The position numbers were made by a program, and so were the translations under genes. 43,768 nt of DNA from Candidatus Hydrogenedentes bacterium ADurb.Bin170 (GTDB lineage: Bacteria; Hydrogenedentota; Hydrogenedentia; Hydrogenedentales; CAITNO01): the NCBI GenBank assembly GCA_002070275.1, contig MWCY01000023.1, positions 1 to 43,768 on the forward strand, in the 5' to 3' direction. This document shows positions 7,300 through 16,298 of this stretch, one piece after another; the stretch's first letter is position 1, and each line of letters begins with the position of its first letter. The notes under the pieces are model-generated. The model saw only the letters and a program-made list of their open reading frames with translations, did no database searches and was not told the DNA's origin.

Positions 7300-8079
7300 A
7301 TGGCGACACAGGAAACCCGTCCCGTGCAGACCCGCAGCAGTAACGGCATTCTGCAAATTATTATGAACCGGCCGGAAAAGAAGAATGCGCTGACACAGGA
7401 GATGTACGCTCTTATGACGGATGCCCTTACGTACGCCGCAGAAGAAGGGAGTATCCGTGTCGCCGTGTTTCAGGGCACAGATGGCGTGTTCTGTGCGGGC
7501 AATGATCTGCAGGATTTTCTGGGCACGCCCATCAGTGAAAAAAGCCCTGTATTTCAGTTTATCGAAAGCCTGATCGCCTTTCCCAAAATTCTGGCAGCCA
7601 ACGTGGAAGGTGTCGCTATCGGCATCGGCACCACCATGCTGCTTCACTGCGACCTTGTCTACGCATCGGACAACGCTTTTTTTCAGCTTCCTTTCAGTCG
7701 GCTGGGCCTCTGTGCCGAAGCAGGATCAAGCGTACTCCTCCCCAGAGCGATCGGCATGACACGGGCGGCAACGCTGCTTACTACAGGCGACTCCATTGAC
7801 AGCAGGACGGCAGCGGAGTGGGGACTCATCAGTGCCTTTTTCCCGGAGGAGATTTTTGAAACCGAAGCCATGAAACGGTTAGGCCAGGTGGCAGCCATGC
7901 CGCCTGCCGCGCTGCGTCATACCCGTGCCCTGCTCAGAAAGCCGCTGGAAGAGGAGGTGCGTGCAGCTGTTCTCCGGGAGTCAAGACAGTTTCAGGAATG
8001 CCTTCAGGGCGCAGAAGCAGCCGAAGCACTGCGCGCCTTTCTGGAAAAACGCCCCCCGGACTTCTCCTCTTTCGCTTGA
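7300..8079 (+). CDS. enoyl-CoA hydratase/isomerase (crotonase family)
   Basis: A 259-residue crotonase-fold enzyme acting on acyl-CoA thioesters in the cytoplasm. The N-terminal part shows MNRPEKKNALTQEMY and the oxyanion-hole segment FCAGNDLQDF. The second oxyanion region is ANVEGVAIGIGTTML, followed by CDLVYAS and FSRLGLCAEAGSSVLLPR, where the Glu sits at the position used for proton transfer in enoyl-CoA isomerases and many hydratases. The exact reaction, hydration or delta3/delta2 isomerisation, cannot be settled. The start has AAGGAAG at 5 nt. It ends 8 bp from the convergent DUF202 gene, with no room for a separate terminator. Confidence 0.9.
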   Translation: MATQETRPVQTRSSNGILQIIMNRPEKKNALTQEMYALMTDALTYAAEEGSIRVAVFQGTDGVFCAGNDLQDFLGTPISEKSPVFQFIESLIAFPKILAANVEGVAIGIGTTMLLHCDLVYASDNAFFQLPFSRLGLCAEAGSSVLLPRAIGMTRAATLLTTGDSIDSRTAAEWGLISAFFPEEIFETEAMKRLGQVAAMPPAALRHTRALLRKPLEEEVRAAVLRESRQFQECLQGAEAAEALRAFLEKRPPDFSSFA

Positions 8080-8087
8080 GGGGGAGA

Positions 8088-8390
8088 TCATCGATCATCG
8101 ACCGCCGACCGGTTACGTACCAGAGAGATGGCACGGTTCATCCGGACAAAGCGCCACACACCAATGCCGCCGACCAGAATGCCGACAGGCAGACAAAAAA
8201 GCCCGACCAGCCAAAACCAGCCTCCGTCCAAAAAATGCAGGATGGTGAAACCCGCCATAAGCATGGCAACACCCGAACGCAGGTAGGCAAGCAGTGTCCG
8301 CTCATTAGCGAGCAGAGTCCGGTCTATGGCAAGATGATCTCTGAGAATGAGGGAGGCTGATTTAAATTCGGCGTACAGTTTTTCTTGCAT
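8088..8390 (-). CDS. DUF202 (YidH-like) small inner-membrane protein
   Basis: A 100-residue membrane protein. The N-terminal half contains the DUF202 signature LANERTLLAYLRSGVAML, followed by hydrophobic segments (about residues 37-58 and 62-82) and a short tail. Family members are small integral membrane proteins of unknown function. The ATG at 8390 is chosen over the in-frame one at 8429 because GGAAGA lies 7 nt upstream of it; 8429 would overlap the ribosome site of this gene and lacks its own. It follows lipA by 42 bp on the same strand and is probably co-transcribed with it. Confidence 0.85.
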   Translation of the reverse strand: MQEKLYAEFKSASLILRDHLAIDRTLLANERTLLAYLRSGVAMLMAGFTILHFLDGGWFWLVGLFCLPVGILVGGIGVWRFVRMNRAISLVRNRSAVDDR

Positions 8391-8432
8391 GACGTGTTCT
8401 TCCGTGGCTGAAGGAAAATTACGGGGCACCTG

Positions 8433-9308
8433 TCATTCTGCGGAGAGAATCGTTTCCGCACGATAGGAACTGCGCACCAGAGGCCCGGACATGACAAAGC
8501 GAAAGCCCAGACGACGGGCTTCCTGCGCGTACAAGTCAAACTGCTCCGGCGCAATAAATTCCTGCACTTCCAGGTGCTCTTTGCCCGGTTTAAGATATTG
8601 ACCTACCGTTACCGCATCACATCCTGCCGCACGCAGATCCTGAAGAACGGCAAGCACTTCCTCTGCCGTTTCTCCGCAGCCGACCATAAGCCCTGACTTG
8701 ACAAAACTGCTCTCAGGAAGCCAGTCACGGGCGCGCTTCAGGACAGAAAGGCTTCGTTCATAAGATGCCACAGGATCCCGCAGCAGGCTGTGCAGACGGG
8801 GCACTGTCTCCACGTTATGCCCGAAAACTTCCGGAGCAGCATCGGTTACAGTTTTAATCGCCCCGTCATCTCCGCCGAAATCCGGCGTGAGCAGCTCAAT
8901 GGCAACGCCGGGACACTGCGAGCGCAGTGCCCGGATCACTGCCGCAAAGTGAGCGGCACCGCCATCGGGCAGATCATCACGGGTCACCGATGTAATCACC
9001 GTATACCGTAGTCCCAGCCGGTTCACAGCCTCGGCCAGGCGCGCCGGCTCTTCGGGATCTGGCGGCAGCGGTACACCGCCATCCACACTGCAAAAGGCAC
9101 AGTTCCGGCTGCATACGGCACCGAGAATCATAAAAGTGGCGGTACGCCGGCTCCAGCATTCACCCTGATTGGGGCAATGGGCGCTTCGGCAGACGGTGTT
9201 TAAAGACAAGGCGCCAAGCGTATCACGAACTTCATCCACGGCACCGCGCTGCGGCCACGCCGTACGTATCCAGGAAGGGAATTTCTGAGAGGAAGTGTTT
9301 TTCTGCAT
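8433..9308 (-). CDS. lipA: lipoyl synthase (radical SAM)
   Basis: The 291-residue cytoplasmic enzyme inserts two sulfurs into protein-bound octanoyl groups to make lipoyl cofactors. Both clusters are visible: the auxiliary cluster motif CRSAHCPNQGECW (C-x4-C-x5-C) and the radical-SAM motif CSRNCAFC (C-x3-C-x2-C). The C-terminal RSSYRA serine motif, which ligates the auxiliary cluster, is also present. Length matches the family. Lipoylated partners (pyruvate/2-oxoacid dehydrogenase, glycine cleavage) are not in the window. There is no Shine-Dalgarno before the ATG; instead an extended -10 element sits so close that the mRNA may begin at the start codon. Confidence 0.95.
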   Translation of the reverse strand: MQKNTSSQKFPSWIRTAWPQRGAVDEVRDTLGALSLNTVCRSAHCPNQGECWSRRTATFMILGAVCSRNCAFCSVDGGVPLPPDPEEPARLAEAVNRLGLRYTVITSVTRDDLPDGGAAHFAAVIRALRSQCPGVAIELLTPDFGGDDGAIKTVTDAAPEVFGHNVETVPRLHSLLRDPVASYERSLSVLKRARDWLPESSFVKSGLMVGCGETAEEVLAVLQDLRAAGCDAVTVGQYLKPGKEHLEVQEFIAPEQFDLYAQEARRLGFRFVMSGPLVRSSYRAETILSAE

Positions 9309-9313
9309 GGTTC

Positions 9314-9322
9314 AGTATATCA
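9314..9322 (-). promoter_or_regulatory. extended -10 promoter giving a possibly leaderless lipA mRNA
   Basis: TGATATACT (TGn plus TATACT) on the minus strand ends only five bases (GAACC) before the lipA ATG at 9308. Transcription normally starts 6-8 bases after the -10, so +1 would fall on or next to the A of the start codon. The -35 region is poor (TTTTCT-like), as is usual for extended -10 promoters, and no ribosome site is present. Confidence 0.5.
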
Positions 9323-9436
9323 CGAGTGAAAAGAAGAGAAAAAGGACTTTCATGGTTTTAGAAAAGCAACAACCGGACACACCGCAATAGTCCCCTGCAC
9401 TGATCTGGAAATTTCTGCCGGCTCTTTTGCTTCACG

Positions 9437-9473
9437 AAAAAAAAAGCCCTGCGTCAATAAAAACCGCAGGGCT
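9437..9473 (-). terminator. rho-independent terminator of the DUF1573 lipoprotein gene
   Basis: Perfect 9-bp arms AGCCCTGCG (9445-9453) and CGCAGGGCT (9465-9473) with an 11-nt AT-rich loop are followed on the minus strand by a T-run (A-run at 9437-9445 on the plus strand). It lies 33 bp after the stop codon at 9506. The rest of the 9309-9505 gap holds the lipA promoter. Confidence 0.9.
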
Positions 9474-9505
9474 CCGTTGTTTCCCGCAAGTAAAAGAGCG
9501 ACCGC

Positions 9506-10771
9506 TTATTCGTTCGCTTCAATCGCCTCTTCGATCTCTTTGTTTACAATAGCTGCATTCAGACTTTTTGCCGCATCAGTCACTTTTTGCGGAGGGATGC
9601 TCTGCAGTTTGGGACGATAAATATTGAAGGGGATATACACCTCGGGGTAATCTTCCCTGTTCGTTTTCACCACAACCCGTTTGCCTTCCAGCGCATCATT
9701 GCGTGGCATATTCTTCAGCACCAGACGGTAGACATTGGGTGCCGCTTTAATCAGTTCGTGCTCCATGGAATCCAGAGGGAGAATCACATCCGTAATTTCA
9801 AATTCAGAAATTCTGCCCTTGGTCAGCGAAATCTGCTGGGTTTCAACGGCCCCTTCCTCCTCTGTGTAGCGCAGATTCACAAGAGGGGGCATGATCTGCA
9901 ATGCGCCGATGACCTGCATGCTGACAGTAAGCCAGATAACGGGGCGTTCCGTAGAATCCGTGCGAATGATAATCCGGCCGTTGTGATGTCCCTCGGGAAG
10001 TTTTGGCTGGGTTTTAACGACCAGCTGATATTCCTTGCCCGGCACCACTTCTTTGACTTCCTGCTGAATGAAAGTCATGCCGTCCACTTCAGCGGAGCGA
10101 ACAGTAAAATTCACATCCTCTTTATTCGATTTGATGGTTACGGTCGCTTCCCGGGGCTCATCATCTTCAATGCGACCGAAGCTGACATTCATCGGATCAA
10201 GCGAAATGGAGGCGATCGCTTCACCTTTGATAGTCAGGCGGTAATTGGGATTCTCAGGGTCGTTGGAAAAGATGGTGATCGCTTTCGTCTGCGGACCCTG
10301 TCGCCCTTTCAGGTTGGTATTCGCTTGAATGATGAGCTCTTCGCCCGGTTCCAATTCTTTCTTTTTAAGCGCAGTGGTGGTGCAGCCGCAGGAAGCCCGG
10401 ACACTTTCAATCTTCAGCAGAGAACCGCCTTCATTACGAATCAGAAAGCCATGCTCCACCATTTCTGAGTTATCCATTTTCCCGAAATCGTATTCCGGCT
10501 CGGGCACGACAAGTTTAGGAGCGCTTCCGGCAGGTGCCGGCGCAGCATCTTCTGCTGTCTCTGTCGCTGCCGCTCCCTCAGAGTCCGGTGCTTCTTTTAC
10601 ACTTTCGATCTGTGGCACTTCTTCTTCAGAGGAAGACCCGGACACCGCCGATTCGGGCGCAACTGCCTTTTGTGCAGTACTCTGCGGAGCCGGTGCGGGT
10701 TTAGGCGCACCACAGCCTGCAATCAGCACCAGTGCTGCCAATACAATCATCAGGGAATACAAAGAGCGCAT
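9506..10771 (-). CDS. DUF1573 lipoprotein
   Basis: A 421-residue lipoprotein with lipobox LIAGC (Cys at about residue 19) and a long Ala/Pro/Ser/Glu-rich linker (about 20-95), followed by an immunoglobulin-like DUF1573 domain (about 97-200). The domain shows YDFGKM, HGFLIRNEGGSLLKI and the signature ASCGCTT, with the paired cysteines typical of this family. Two or more further beta domains follow. DUF1573 proteins are exported, of unknown function, and common in Bacteroidetes and PVC bacteria. The ATG at 10771 is preferred over the one at 10801 because AAAGG is 9 nt upstream and it directly begins a standard signal peptide. It is a monocistronic unit with a strong terminator. Confidence 0.85.
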   Translation of the reverse strand: MRSLYSLMIVLAALVLIAGCGAPKPAPAPQSTAQKAVAPESAVSGSSSEEEVPQIESVKEAPDSEGAAATETAEDAAPAPAGSAPKLVVPEPEYDFGKMDNSEMVEHGFLIRNEGGSLLKIESVRASCGCTTTALKKKELEPGEELIIQANTNLKGRQGPQTKAITIFSNDPENPNYRLTIKGEAIASISLDPMNVSFGRIEDDEPREATVTIKSNKEDVNFTVRSAEVDGMTFIQQEVKEVVPGKEYQLVVKTQPKLPEGHHNGRIIIRTDSTERPVIWLTVSMQVIGALQIMPPLVNLRYTEEEGAVETQQISLTKGRISEFEITDVILPLDSMEHELIKAAPNVYRLVLKNMPRNDALEGKRVVVKTNREDYPEVYIPFNIYRPKLQSIPPQKVTDAAKSLNAAIVNKEIEEAIEANE

Positions 10772-10908
10772 AACTATGTACCTTTCTTTAAACACAGGCA
10801 TACCGCCTGCAGCGTAAAACCAGCAAAGTCGCCCGCACTTTTTCAGCGCAAAAGACCGTTGACATAACGTTATAACTGTACTTTATTGGGACAGAAATCC
10901 GCAATTTT

Positions 10909-13893
10909 TTATCGGGGATACACATGACTGTGGGCACGCTGCGTATCGAGTCCGAAAGCCTCTGCCCGGAGTGCGCCCATTTTATCCAGACAGCGCTGTG
11001 CCTCCTCAGCATCTCCTTTTGCCCTATACCACTCAGCCATTTTTTCCATAGCACCAGCATAGACATAACGGTGACCTGAAGAAAGGGGACAGTATTTCAG
11101 CATTTCTTCAAAAGAAGCTTTTGCCTTTTCAAGATAACTTCTGTCGCTCTCTTCGTCTTTTTCTCTGCCAAGTACAAGCCAGAGGTAGGCATTCCCCTTG
11201 AATCTGTACAAGTCGGCGTGATACGGGTTCCGCCGGAGCACTTCTTCTGTCCATTCCAGAAAATTTGCTTCCCAGCCGGGACGCTGATCCGCCACAGCAT
11301 CATTAAAAACTCGTTGGGCATATATTTCATACCAGCTGGCAATGTGGAGCGCCAATTCAGTGGAATGCGGGAAGCGCCTGTCCTGCGCGATCAGTTCATC
11401 AATGCGCTTCAGTCCGGCGGGAATCGCCCGTTTAAACAGATACCAGGGCTTCCGGACAATGGCAAGGGCGCTTTCAGGTACGATCTCACCCTCCTGAATC
11501 CGGTGAAACTTTCCGGGAACCTGCGGATCCGGACGATAAAAAGCAAACGCGGTAGTCAGTACTGTCTCATCTTCTATCAGCATCCTTGCCGCCGAAAGAG
11601 GCAGCCGGGGCGGTTTTTTAATATCTTCTCCCCGATCCCGTGCCAGCGCATAGGACGGCACTTCGAGCAGGAAAAACTGAAGGTTCTGGAATCGCATCTT
11701 CTGCTGCTCATCCCAGGACAGGTTCACAAGACGCAGGCGGTTGAGGGCAATATTCTGTTTGTACAGGCGAAAACTGGCATTGCCTGCCAGAAGCAGCCCC
11801 AGAGCAAGCACAACCGACATGAACCGCTGCATAAAAGGAAGACTTGGCAAAGCCCGTTCACCCGGCACTTCTCCTTCCGCTGTCGCCCCATGCATCGGAC
11901 TGCCGGAGGAAACGCGTCCATAAAAAGCACCGCAGAAGAAAAGCGCAAGCATCATCAGCGAGGGATGACTGAAATTGATATCCAGAGCAGCATGGAGCGC
12001 AAAAGCCAGAATGCCCGCGTACATACCCGCAAGAATCCGCTTTTCCTTCTTGTCCTGCTGACGCAGCACACTGGCGGCACCCCAAATCACAAAATATGCC
12101 CAGAATGCCAGGAAAAGCAAACCACCCCCTAGTCCGGTTTCACAGAAAAACTGAAGATAGCCGTTATGCGCCTCCCGCACATCACCGGCACCCATAAACT
12201 GGTAGACAGGATACCCTATCTGAAAGTTGCCCAGACCTGTTCCCCATTGCCAGTTTGCAAAAAACAGGCGGGCGGCAACCTGCCAGTATCCGAGGCGAAA
12301 ACCGAAGGTGGTGGGGTCGGCAAGATCAGAAGTCGTGACAGCCACACCTTCCGAAGTAATCGCCACGGAAGGTTTGCTTTCGCCAGCGCTGCCCGGCTGC
12401 TGCGCCCAGGACGGAGGGGCACAAAAACTCTGCACCAGTATGAGAGATATAAGAAGTACCAGCGTCAGCGTCATCAGCAGTGCCGCTGACCGCCTGAAGA
12501 AGCGCGGAAGCCCTGACCCGGGATTGATTTTATATAGCAGAAAACTGAAGCCGGAAGATGCGAGCAGCCCCAGAAAGGCACCCCGGGAGTAGGTAATCCA
12601 TAAGGTGTACAGCAACAGCGGAAACAGCGCCAGCAGCGCCGGAAACCGAAGCAATGCCCACCAGCTGCTCAGCGACGAACAGCGGCACAGCAAAGAAAAG
12701 CAGAACAGTGCCGTGGCACATGCCAGAATCATGGCAAAAAGAATCAGCACGGAAAGGCTGTAATACCAGGGAAGGGGTGTTTCCTCAAGCCAATATTCTT
12801 TTGGAAAGTAAGTGACGAATAAAAAAAGGATGAAGACAAGCATGCCAGGAATCACGGATATGCCCAGAAGCAACGCCCGCTCCCGGAGTTCTGTAACCGT
12901 GCGTGCCTTACGGCGCAGTTCGCGTAAAGCCTGTTTGTAACTTCCGGCAGTTGCCCAGCATAAAGCAAAAGCAAAGGGGATGCCGAGAATAAGATAACCC
13001 GCCAGTGCATTGGGAAAAAGCATCGAGCCGAAAGCACGGTTAACCATAAAGCGGCGCGCCAGCTCAGGTGTGATTACATCGGTATTGAAATAGCGCTGCA
13101 GGATAGCGGGATTCTGAACAATTGTCCGGAGATAGGGAAGGAGAAAAGAAAAATGCAGGACACTGAAAAGCGCCTGCGCACCCATAGCCGCCAGAAACAG
13201 AAAAAGAAGCAGCTTGCGGATCCGGGGCACACCGGTGACATGCAGTGAAACGGCAAACAAAGTCAGATAGCCGACCCACAGCCATACAAGCGGATAACTC
13301 TGCCCGTATTGCCAGGAAAAAGGCAGCGTGAGAAATAAATACACAATAAGCAGTGAAAACACCACCAGAGGCGGCGGAAAGGTCAGCGGCCGGTCTTTGC
13401 CGTGGAACACCCGAACCAGCCAGATCAGAGCAAGCAGATAAATCGCCCATACAAAATACAGGTTGTCCAGCGGAAAGGTATAGCCGTCGAGCCAGGTGCG
13501 GGCAAGGATAATCAGCCCGATGCCGAGGGACGGATGAATCAGAGAAAAAAGAACCGTTCCGGACAGGGCGCTGATCACAAAAGCCATGTCAAAGTTGCCC
13601 GGGTCAACCTGATCAGGAAATTGAAGACCAAGAAGGGCAGCAAGTGATTCTTTGACTGCGGTAAAGGCGCCGAAAGAGGCGGCAGCACAAAGCAGCACAG
13701 TCAGAATCAGCCAGGAGGAAGCCAGAAAAAGCGCACGGGACGGCGGGGCAAAATGGTCGGGCCACAGGCTGCGCAGCCCCATATCGGCTTCAGCTTCGCC
13801 CCCTCCGCCGATCTGGATAAAACGCTCCGCAGGCGCGGCTTCGGTTGGAAAAGAAGATGATATGTTTTTTTTCTTTTTCTTGCCGATAGCCAT
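10909..13893 (-). CDS. O-antigen ligase/polymerase-like membrane protein with C-terminal TPR-like domain
   Basis: A 994-residue protein. A short Lys-rich N-terminus precedes about a dozen membrane segments (about 65-700). Between them lies the large periplasmic loop of the Wzy/WaaL (PF04932) class with the motif EAHNGYLQFFCETGLGGG. The final 290 residues are soluble and helical, with a TPR-like stretch around residues 910-985 (SYLEKAKASFEEMLKY, AEWYRAKGDAEEAQR). Family members join or polymerise undecaprenyl-linked glycans on the periplasmic side; ligase and polymerase cannot be told apart by sequence. The ATG at 13893 is chosen because it lies 4 nt after the stop of the WecA-like gene with GGA at 8 nt, implying translational coupling; an in-frame start at 13926 overlaps that gene. 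Together with the two upstream genes it forms a glycan locus. Confidence 0.85.
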   Translation of the reverse strand: MAIGKKKKKNISSSFPTEAAPAERFIQIGGGGEAEADMGLRSLWPDHFAPPSRALFLASSWLILTVLLCAAASFGAFTAVKESLAALLGLQFPDQVDPGNFDMAFVISALSGTVLFSLIHPSLGIGLIILARTWLDGYTFPLDNLYFVWAIYLLALIWLVRVFHGKDRPLTFPPPLVVFSLLIVYLFLTLPFSWQYGQSYPLVWLWVGYLTLFAVSLHVTGVPRIRKLLLFLFLAAMGAQALFSVLHFSFLLPYLRTIVQNPAILQRYFNTDVITPELARRFMVNRAFGSMLFPNALAGYLILGIPFAFALCWATAGSYKQALRELRRKARTVTELRERALLLGISVIPGMLVFILFLFVTYFPKEYWLEETPLPWYYSLSVLILFAMILACATALFCFSLLCRCSSLSSWWALLRFPALLALFPLLLYTLWITYSRGAFLGLLASSGFSFLLYKINPGSGLPRFFRRSAALLMTLTLVLLISLILVQSFCAPPSWAQQPGSAGESKPSVAITSEGVAVTTSDLADPTTFGFRLGYWQVAARLFFANWQWGTGLGNFQIGYPVYQFMGAGDVREAHNGYLQFFCETGLGGGLLFLAFWAYFVIWGAASVLRQQDKKEKRILAGMYAGILAFALHAALDINFSHPSLMMLALFFCGAFYGRVSSGSPMHGATAEGEVPGERALPSLPFMQRFMSVVLALGLLLAGNASFRLYKQNIALNRLRLVNLSWDEQQKMRFQNLQFFLLEVPSYALARDRGEDIKKPPRLPLSAARMLIEDETVLTTAFAFYRPDPQVPGKFHRIQEGEIVPESALAIVRKPWYLFKRAIPAGLKRIDELIAQDRRFPHSTELALHIASWYEIYAQRVFNDAVADQRPGWEANFLEWTEEVLRRNPYHADLYRFKGNAYLWLVLGREKDEESDRSYLEKAKASFEEMLKYCPLSSGHRYVYAGAMEKMAEWYRAKGDAEEAQRCLDKMGALRAEAFGLDTQRAHSHVYPR

Positions 13894-13897
13894 AGAT

Positions 13898-15022
13898 TTA
13901 TTCCGATCCGTTGCGCTTGCCTGCATTCATCAGCAGGACAATAAGCAGGAAAATACCGAGGGTCTGCGCCAATATGATGCCGGTCCCCATCAGAGAAAGC
14001 ATAGGCAACAGGGCACCGTTCAATCCGACCAATGCGGCAACCATATAAATAAAATAGACGGCCATGGCAGGGCGCATGCCCACTTCCACAAGGCGATGTG
14101 AAAAATGACGCTTGTCGCCCAGCATAATGGAATCTCCGTTGCGCCAGCGGATCCAGACAACGCTCAGCGTATCAAAGAGCGGTACACTCAGGGCAAGTAC
14201 CGGGGAAACAACAGCCGCCCGGGAGTTTACTCCCTCGATATGAAAAGTGCCCACCACCGCCACAGTGGCAAGAAGATAGCCGTTGAACATGGCACCGGCA
14301 TCACCCATGAAAATTCTGGCGGGCGGAAGGTTGAAGAAGAGGAAGCCGCCCACGGCACCCGCAAAAATTACGAGCATGAAGCGCACCATGAAGCCGGTGT
14401 CATAAGGCTGCACACTCAGGAAAAAAGTAATGGCGGCAATGATGGACACGCCCCCGCTCAAGCCGTCCATGTTGTCCAGCAAATTCATGCTGTTCACAAT
14501 AAGCACGACCCAGAGCACGGTAATAAAGGAAGAAGAAAACACATCGTGCAGGTAAAAAAGGTGGATGCGCATGCCGAAGAAAACAAGTACAAGCGCTGCG
14601 GCAATCTGCCCGAGCAGTTTGAACCAGGGGCGCAGGACATGCAGGTCATCAACAATGCCCAGAATAAAAATCATGGCGCCTGCCAGCAGAATACCCACCA
14701 TCTTCTGCCCGTGATCTTCACCGAGAAGCATGGCGAGTTTCTGTGCGAGCCAGGCAGGCCCCCAGGGCCAAAACCAGCTCACCGCCACCACATGACCGAT
14801 AAGCACAATATAGAATGTGATGAAAATCGCCGCACCGCCCAGAAGGGGTGTCGATTTGTCGTGGCTTTTTCTGCCGGCAGGATGATCCAGAATGTTCCAG
14901 CGGCGCGCCAGCTTCTGCATGACCCAGGTCAGTGCCAGCGAAAGGGCAAAAGACAGGATCAGCACATAGGTAAAAACTGCATATTGTCTGGGAATCACAA
15001 AGTCAACCTGCCTTGCAGACAT
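13898..15022 (-). CDS. WecA/TagO-type undecaprenyl-phosphate N-acetylhexosamine-1-phosphate transferase
   Basis: A 374-residue multi-pass protein of the MraY/WecA family. It starts glycan assembly by moving a sugar-1-phosphate from a UDP-sugar to undecaprenyl phosphate on the cytoplasmic face. Diagnostic segments are KSHDKSTPLLGG (start of the domain), FVDD-like GIVDDLHVLRPWFKLLGQ, NSMNLLDNMDGLSGG with catalytic aspartates, and ARIFMGDAGA. The DKRHFSHRL segment near residue 305 corresponds to the H-x-H-like loop of WecA. Ten or eleven membrane segments are expected. ATG 15022 has no clear ribosome site; a GTG at 14998 has AGG at 8 nt and is an alternative. It is followed immediately by the O-antigen-ligase-like gene. 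Confidence 0.92.
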   Translation of the reverse strand: MSARQVDFVIPRQYAVFTYVLILSFALSLALTWVMQKLARRWNILDHPAGRKSHDKSTPLLGGAAIFITFYIVLIGHVVAVSWFWPWGPAWLAQKLAMLLGEDHGQKMVGILLAGAMIFILGIVDDLHVLRPWFKLLGQIAAALVLVFFGMRIHLFYLHDVFSSSFITVLWVVLIVNSMNLLDNMDGLSGGVSIIAAITFFLSVQPYDTGFMVRFMLVIFAGAVGGFLFFNLPPARIFMGDAGAMFNGYLLATVAVVGTFHIEGVNSRAAVVSPVLALSVPLFDTLSVVWIRWRNGDSIMLGDKRHFSHRLVEVGMRPAMAVYFIYMVAALVGLNGALLPMLSLMGTGIILAQTLGIFLLIVLLMNAGKRNGSE

Positions 15023-15125
15023 GAACCGGCAACAGTGCTGCGGGAGTTAGGGACAACAATACCACGATAAATGCTACAACAACACCGGCACGGGTTACAA
15101 ATAAAACAGGCATTTCCACCCGGCC

Positions 15126-16244
15126 TCACAGCCCGGAAGAACGCCGCCGCGCTTCCACGACCCTCTGATAAATCTCATATTCCTGACGGGCAATCTTTTC
15201 GGCAGAGAATGCGCGGAACACCCGATCCCGCGCCGCTTGCCCCAGCCGGTCAGCCAATTCCCGATCCTGCAGCAAGCGGTTCACCGCCGCTGCCAGTGCC
15301 GGCGCATTTTTGGGCGGGACATTCAGCCCGGTCATACCGTCTTCGTTGACAAACTCCACGCCTGTGCCCAGCTGTGTGGAAACCACCGGGGTACCGCAGG
15401 CGTGCGCCTCCAGAATGGAAAGCCCGAAAGCTTCACTCCTTTCGCTGGAAGGAAAGGCAACCACTGCCGCGGCATGGAGGTAATTGACCAGATCCTCTTC
15501 CGACAGAGCGCCCGGAAAGAGTACTTCACCGCCGCAGCTTCCTGCCAGCGCCTCATTCGCTTTGCGTTCCGGCCCATCCCCTGCGATCACAACCCGCCCC
15601 TGGATCGCCGATGCCGCCTCTATCAGCCAGCGCAATCCCTTGTAGTAGCGGTGTACGCCGCAGAAAAAGACAAAGGAGCCGTATTTCTCCCGGAGCGCAG
15701 ATACCGCCTCCGGATCGGGGGACTGGTACGCTTCCGGCACGATCCCCAGCGGCAGCACTTCGCATTTCTCACGAAAATGCTGCAGCGTCTCCGAGCTGTC
15801 CAGGTACTGGTGCGACGTTGGCAGGATCAGGTCCGCACGTCGCAAAAAGGCATGCTGAAAAGGGCGGTACACACGCATCGCCCGTGCCTGTCGGATGACA
15901 TCGCTCTGATACCGGACAATGAGGGCGGCTTTCGGGCGGGCGAGGAGCCAGCTCATTTCCGCTGTGGGATTGGGAAAATGCACGACCACCACATCCGCCC
16001 GGGTCGTTCCCAGATACCAGGGAAAAAGCGGGGCGAGCGGAGCGCTCTGAAAACGGCACCACTCGCCCACTGCTGTTACGGGAACATCTTCATGAATGAA
16101 GCGACGGGTCCGCATTTCGCGCGAACAGACCAGCGCTTCCACATCACACCACTGTCTCTGATACCGGCACATGAGCGCAACATGACGCTCCATGCCGCCG
16201 CGAACCGGAGGATCATAATCCTTATAAACATGAAGGACTCTCAA
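15126..16244 (-). CDS. GT4-family glycosyltransferase
   Basis: A 372-residue GT-B fold retaining glycosyltransferase. The N-terminal domain starts RVLHVYKDYDPPVRGGMERHV, typical of GT4 enzymes that build surface polysaccharides. The C-terminal domain shows FVFFCGVHRYYKGLRWLIEA, VIAGDGPERK and the nucleotide-sugar site SEAFGLSILEAHACGTPVVST with the E-x7-E-like pattern. The start codon is TTG (16244), supported by GAGG at 6 nt and by the position of the conserved first strand. Its product is probably the second sugar transfer after the WecA-like enzyme encoded 103 bp downstream. Donor and linkage are unknown. Confidence 0.9.
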   Translation of the reverse strand: MRVLHVYKDYDPPVRGGMERHVALMCRYQRQWCDVEALVCSREMRTRRFIHEDVPVTAVGEWCRFQSAPLAPLFPWYLGTTRADVVVVHFPNPTAEMSWLLARPKAALIVRYQSDVIRQARAMRVYRPFQHAFLRRADLILPTSHQYLDSSETLQHFREKCEVLPLGIVPEAYQSPDPEAVSALREKYGSFVFFCGVHRYYKGLRWLIEAASAIQGRVVIAGDGPERKANEALAGSCGGEVLFPGALSEEDLVNYLHAAAVVAFPSSERSEAFGLSILEAHACGTPVVSTQLGTGVEFVNEDGMTGLNVPPKNAPALAAAVNRLLQDRELADRLGQAARDRVFRAFSAEKIARQEYEIYQRVVEARRRSSGL

Positions 16245-16298
16245 GGCAATCCTCTGAGGGTATCACATTTGAATACCGGTGTTTTTCGCCGCACAGAC

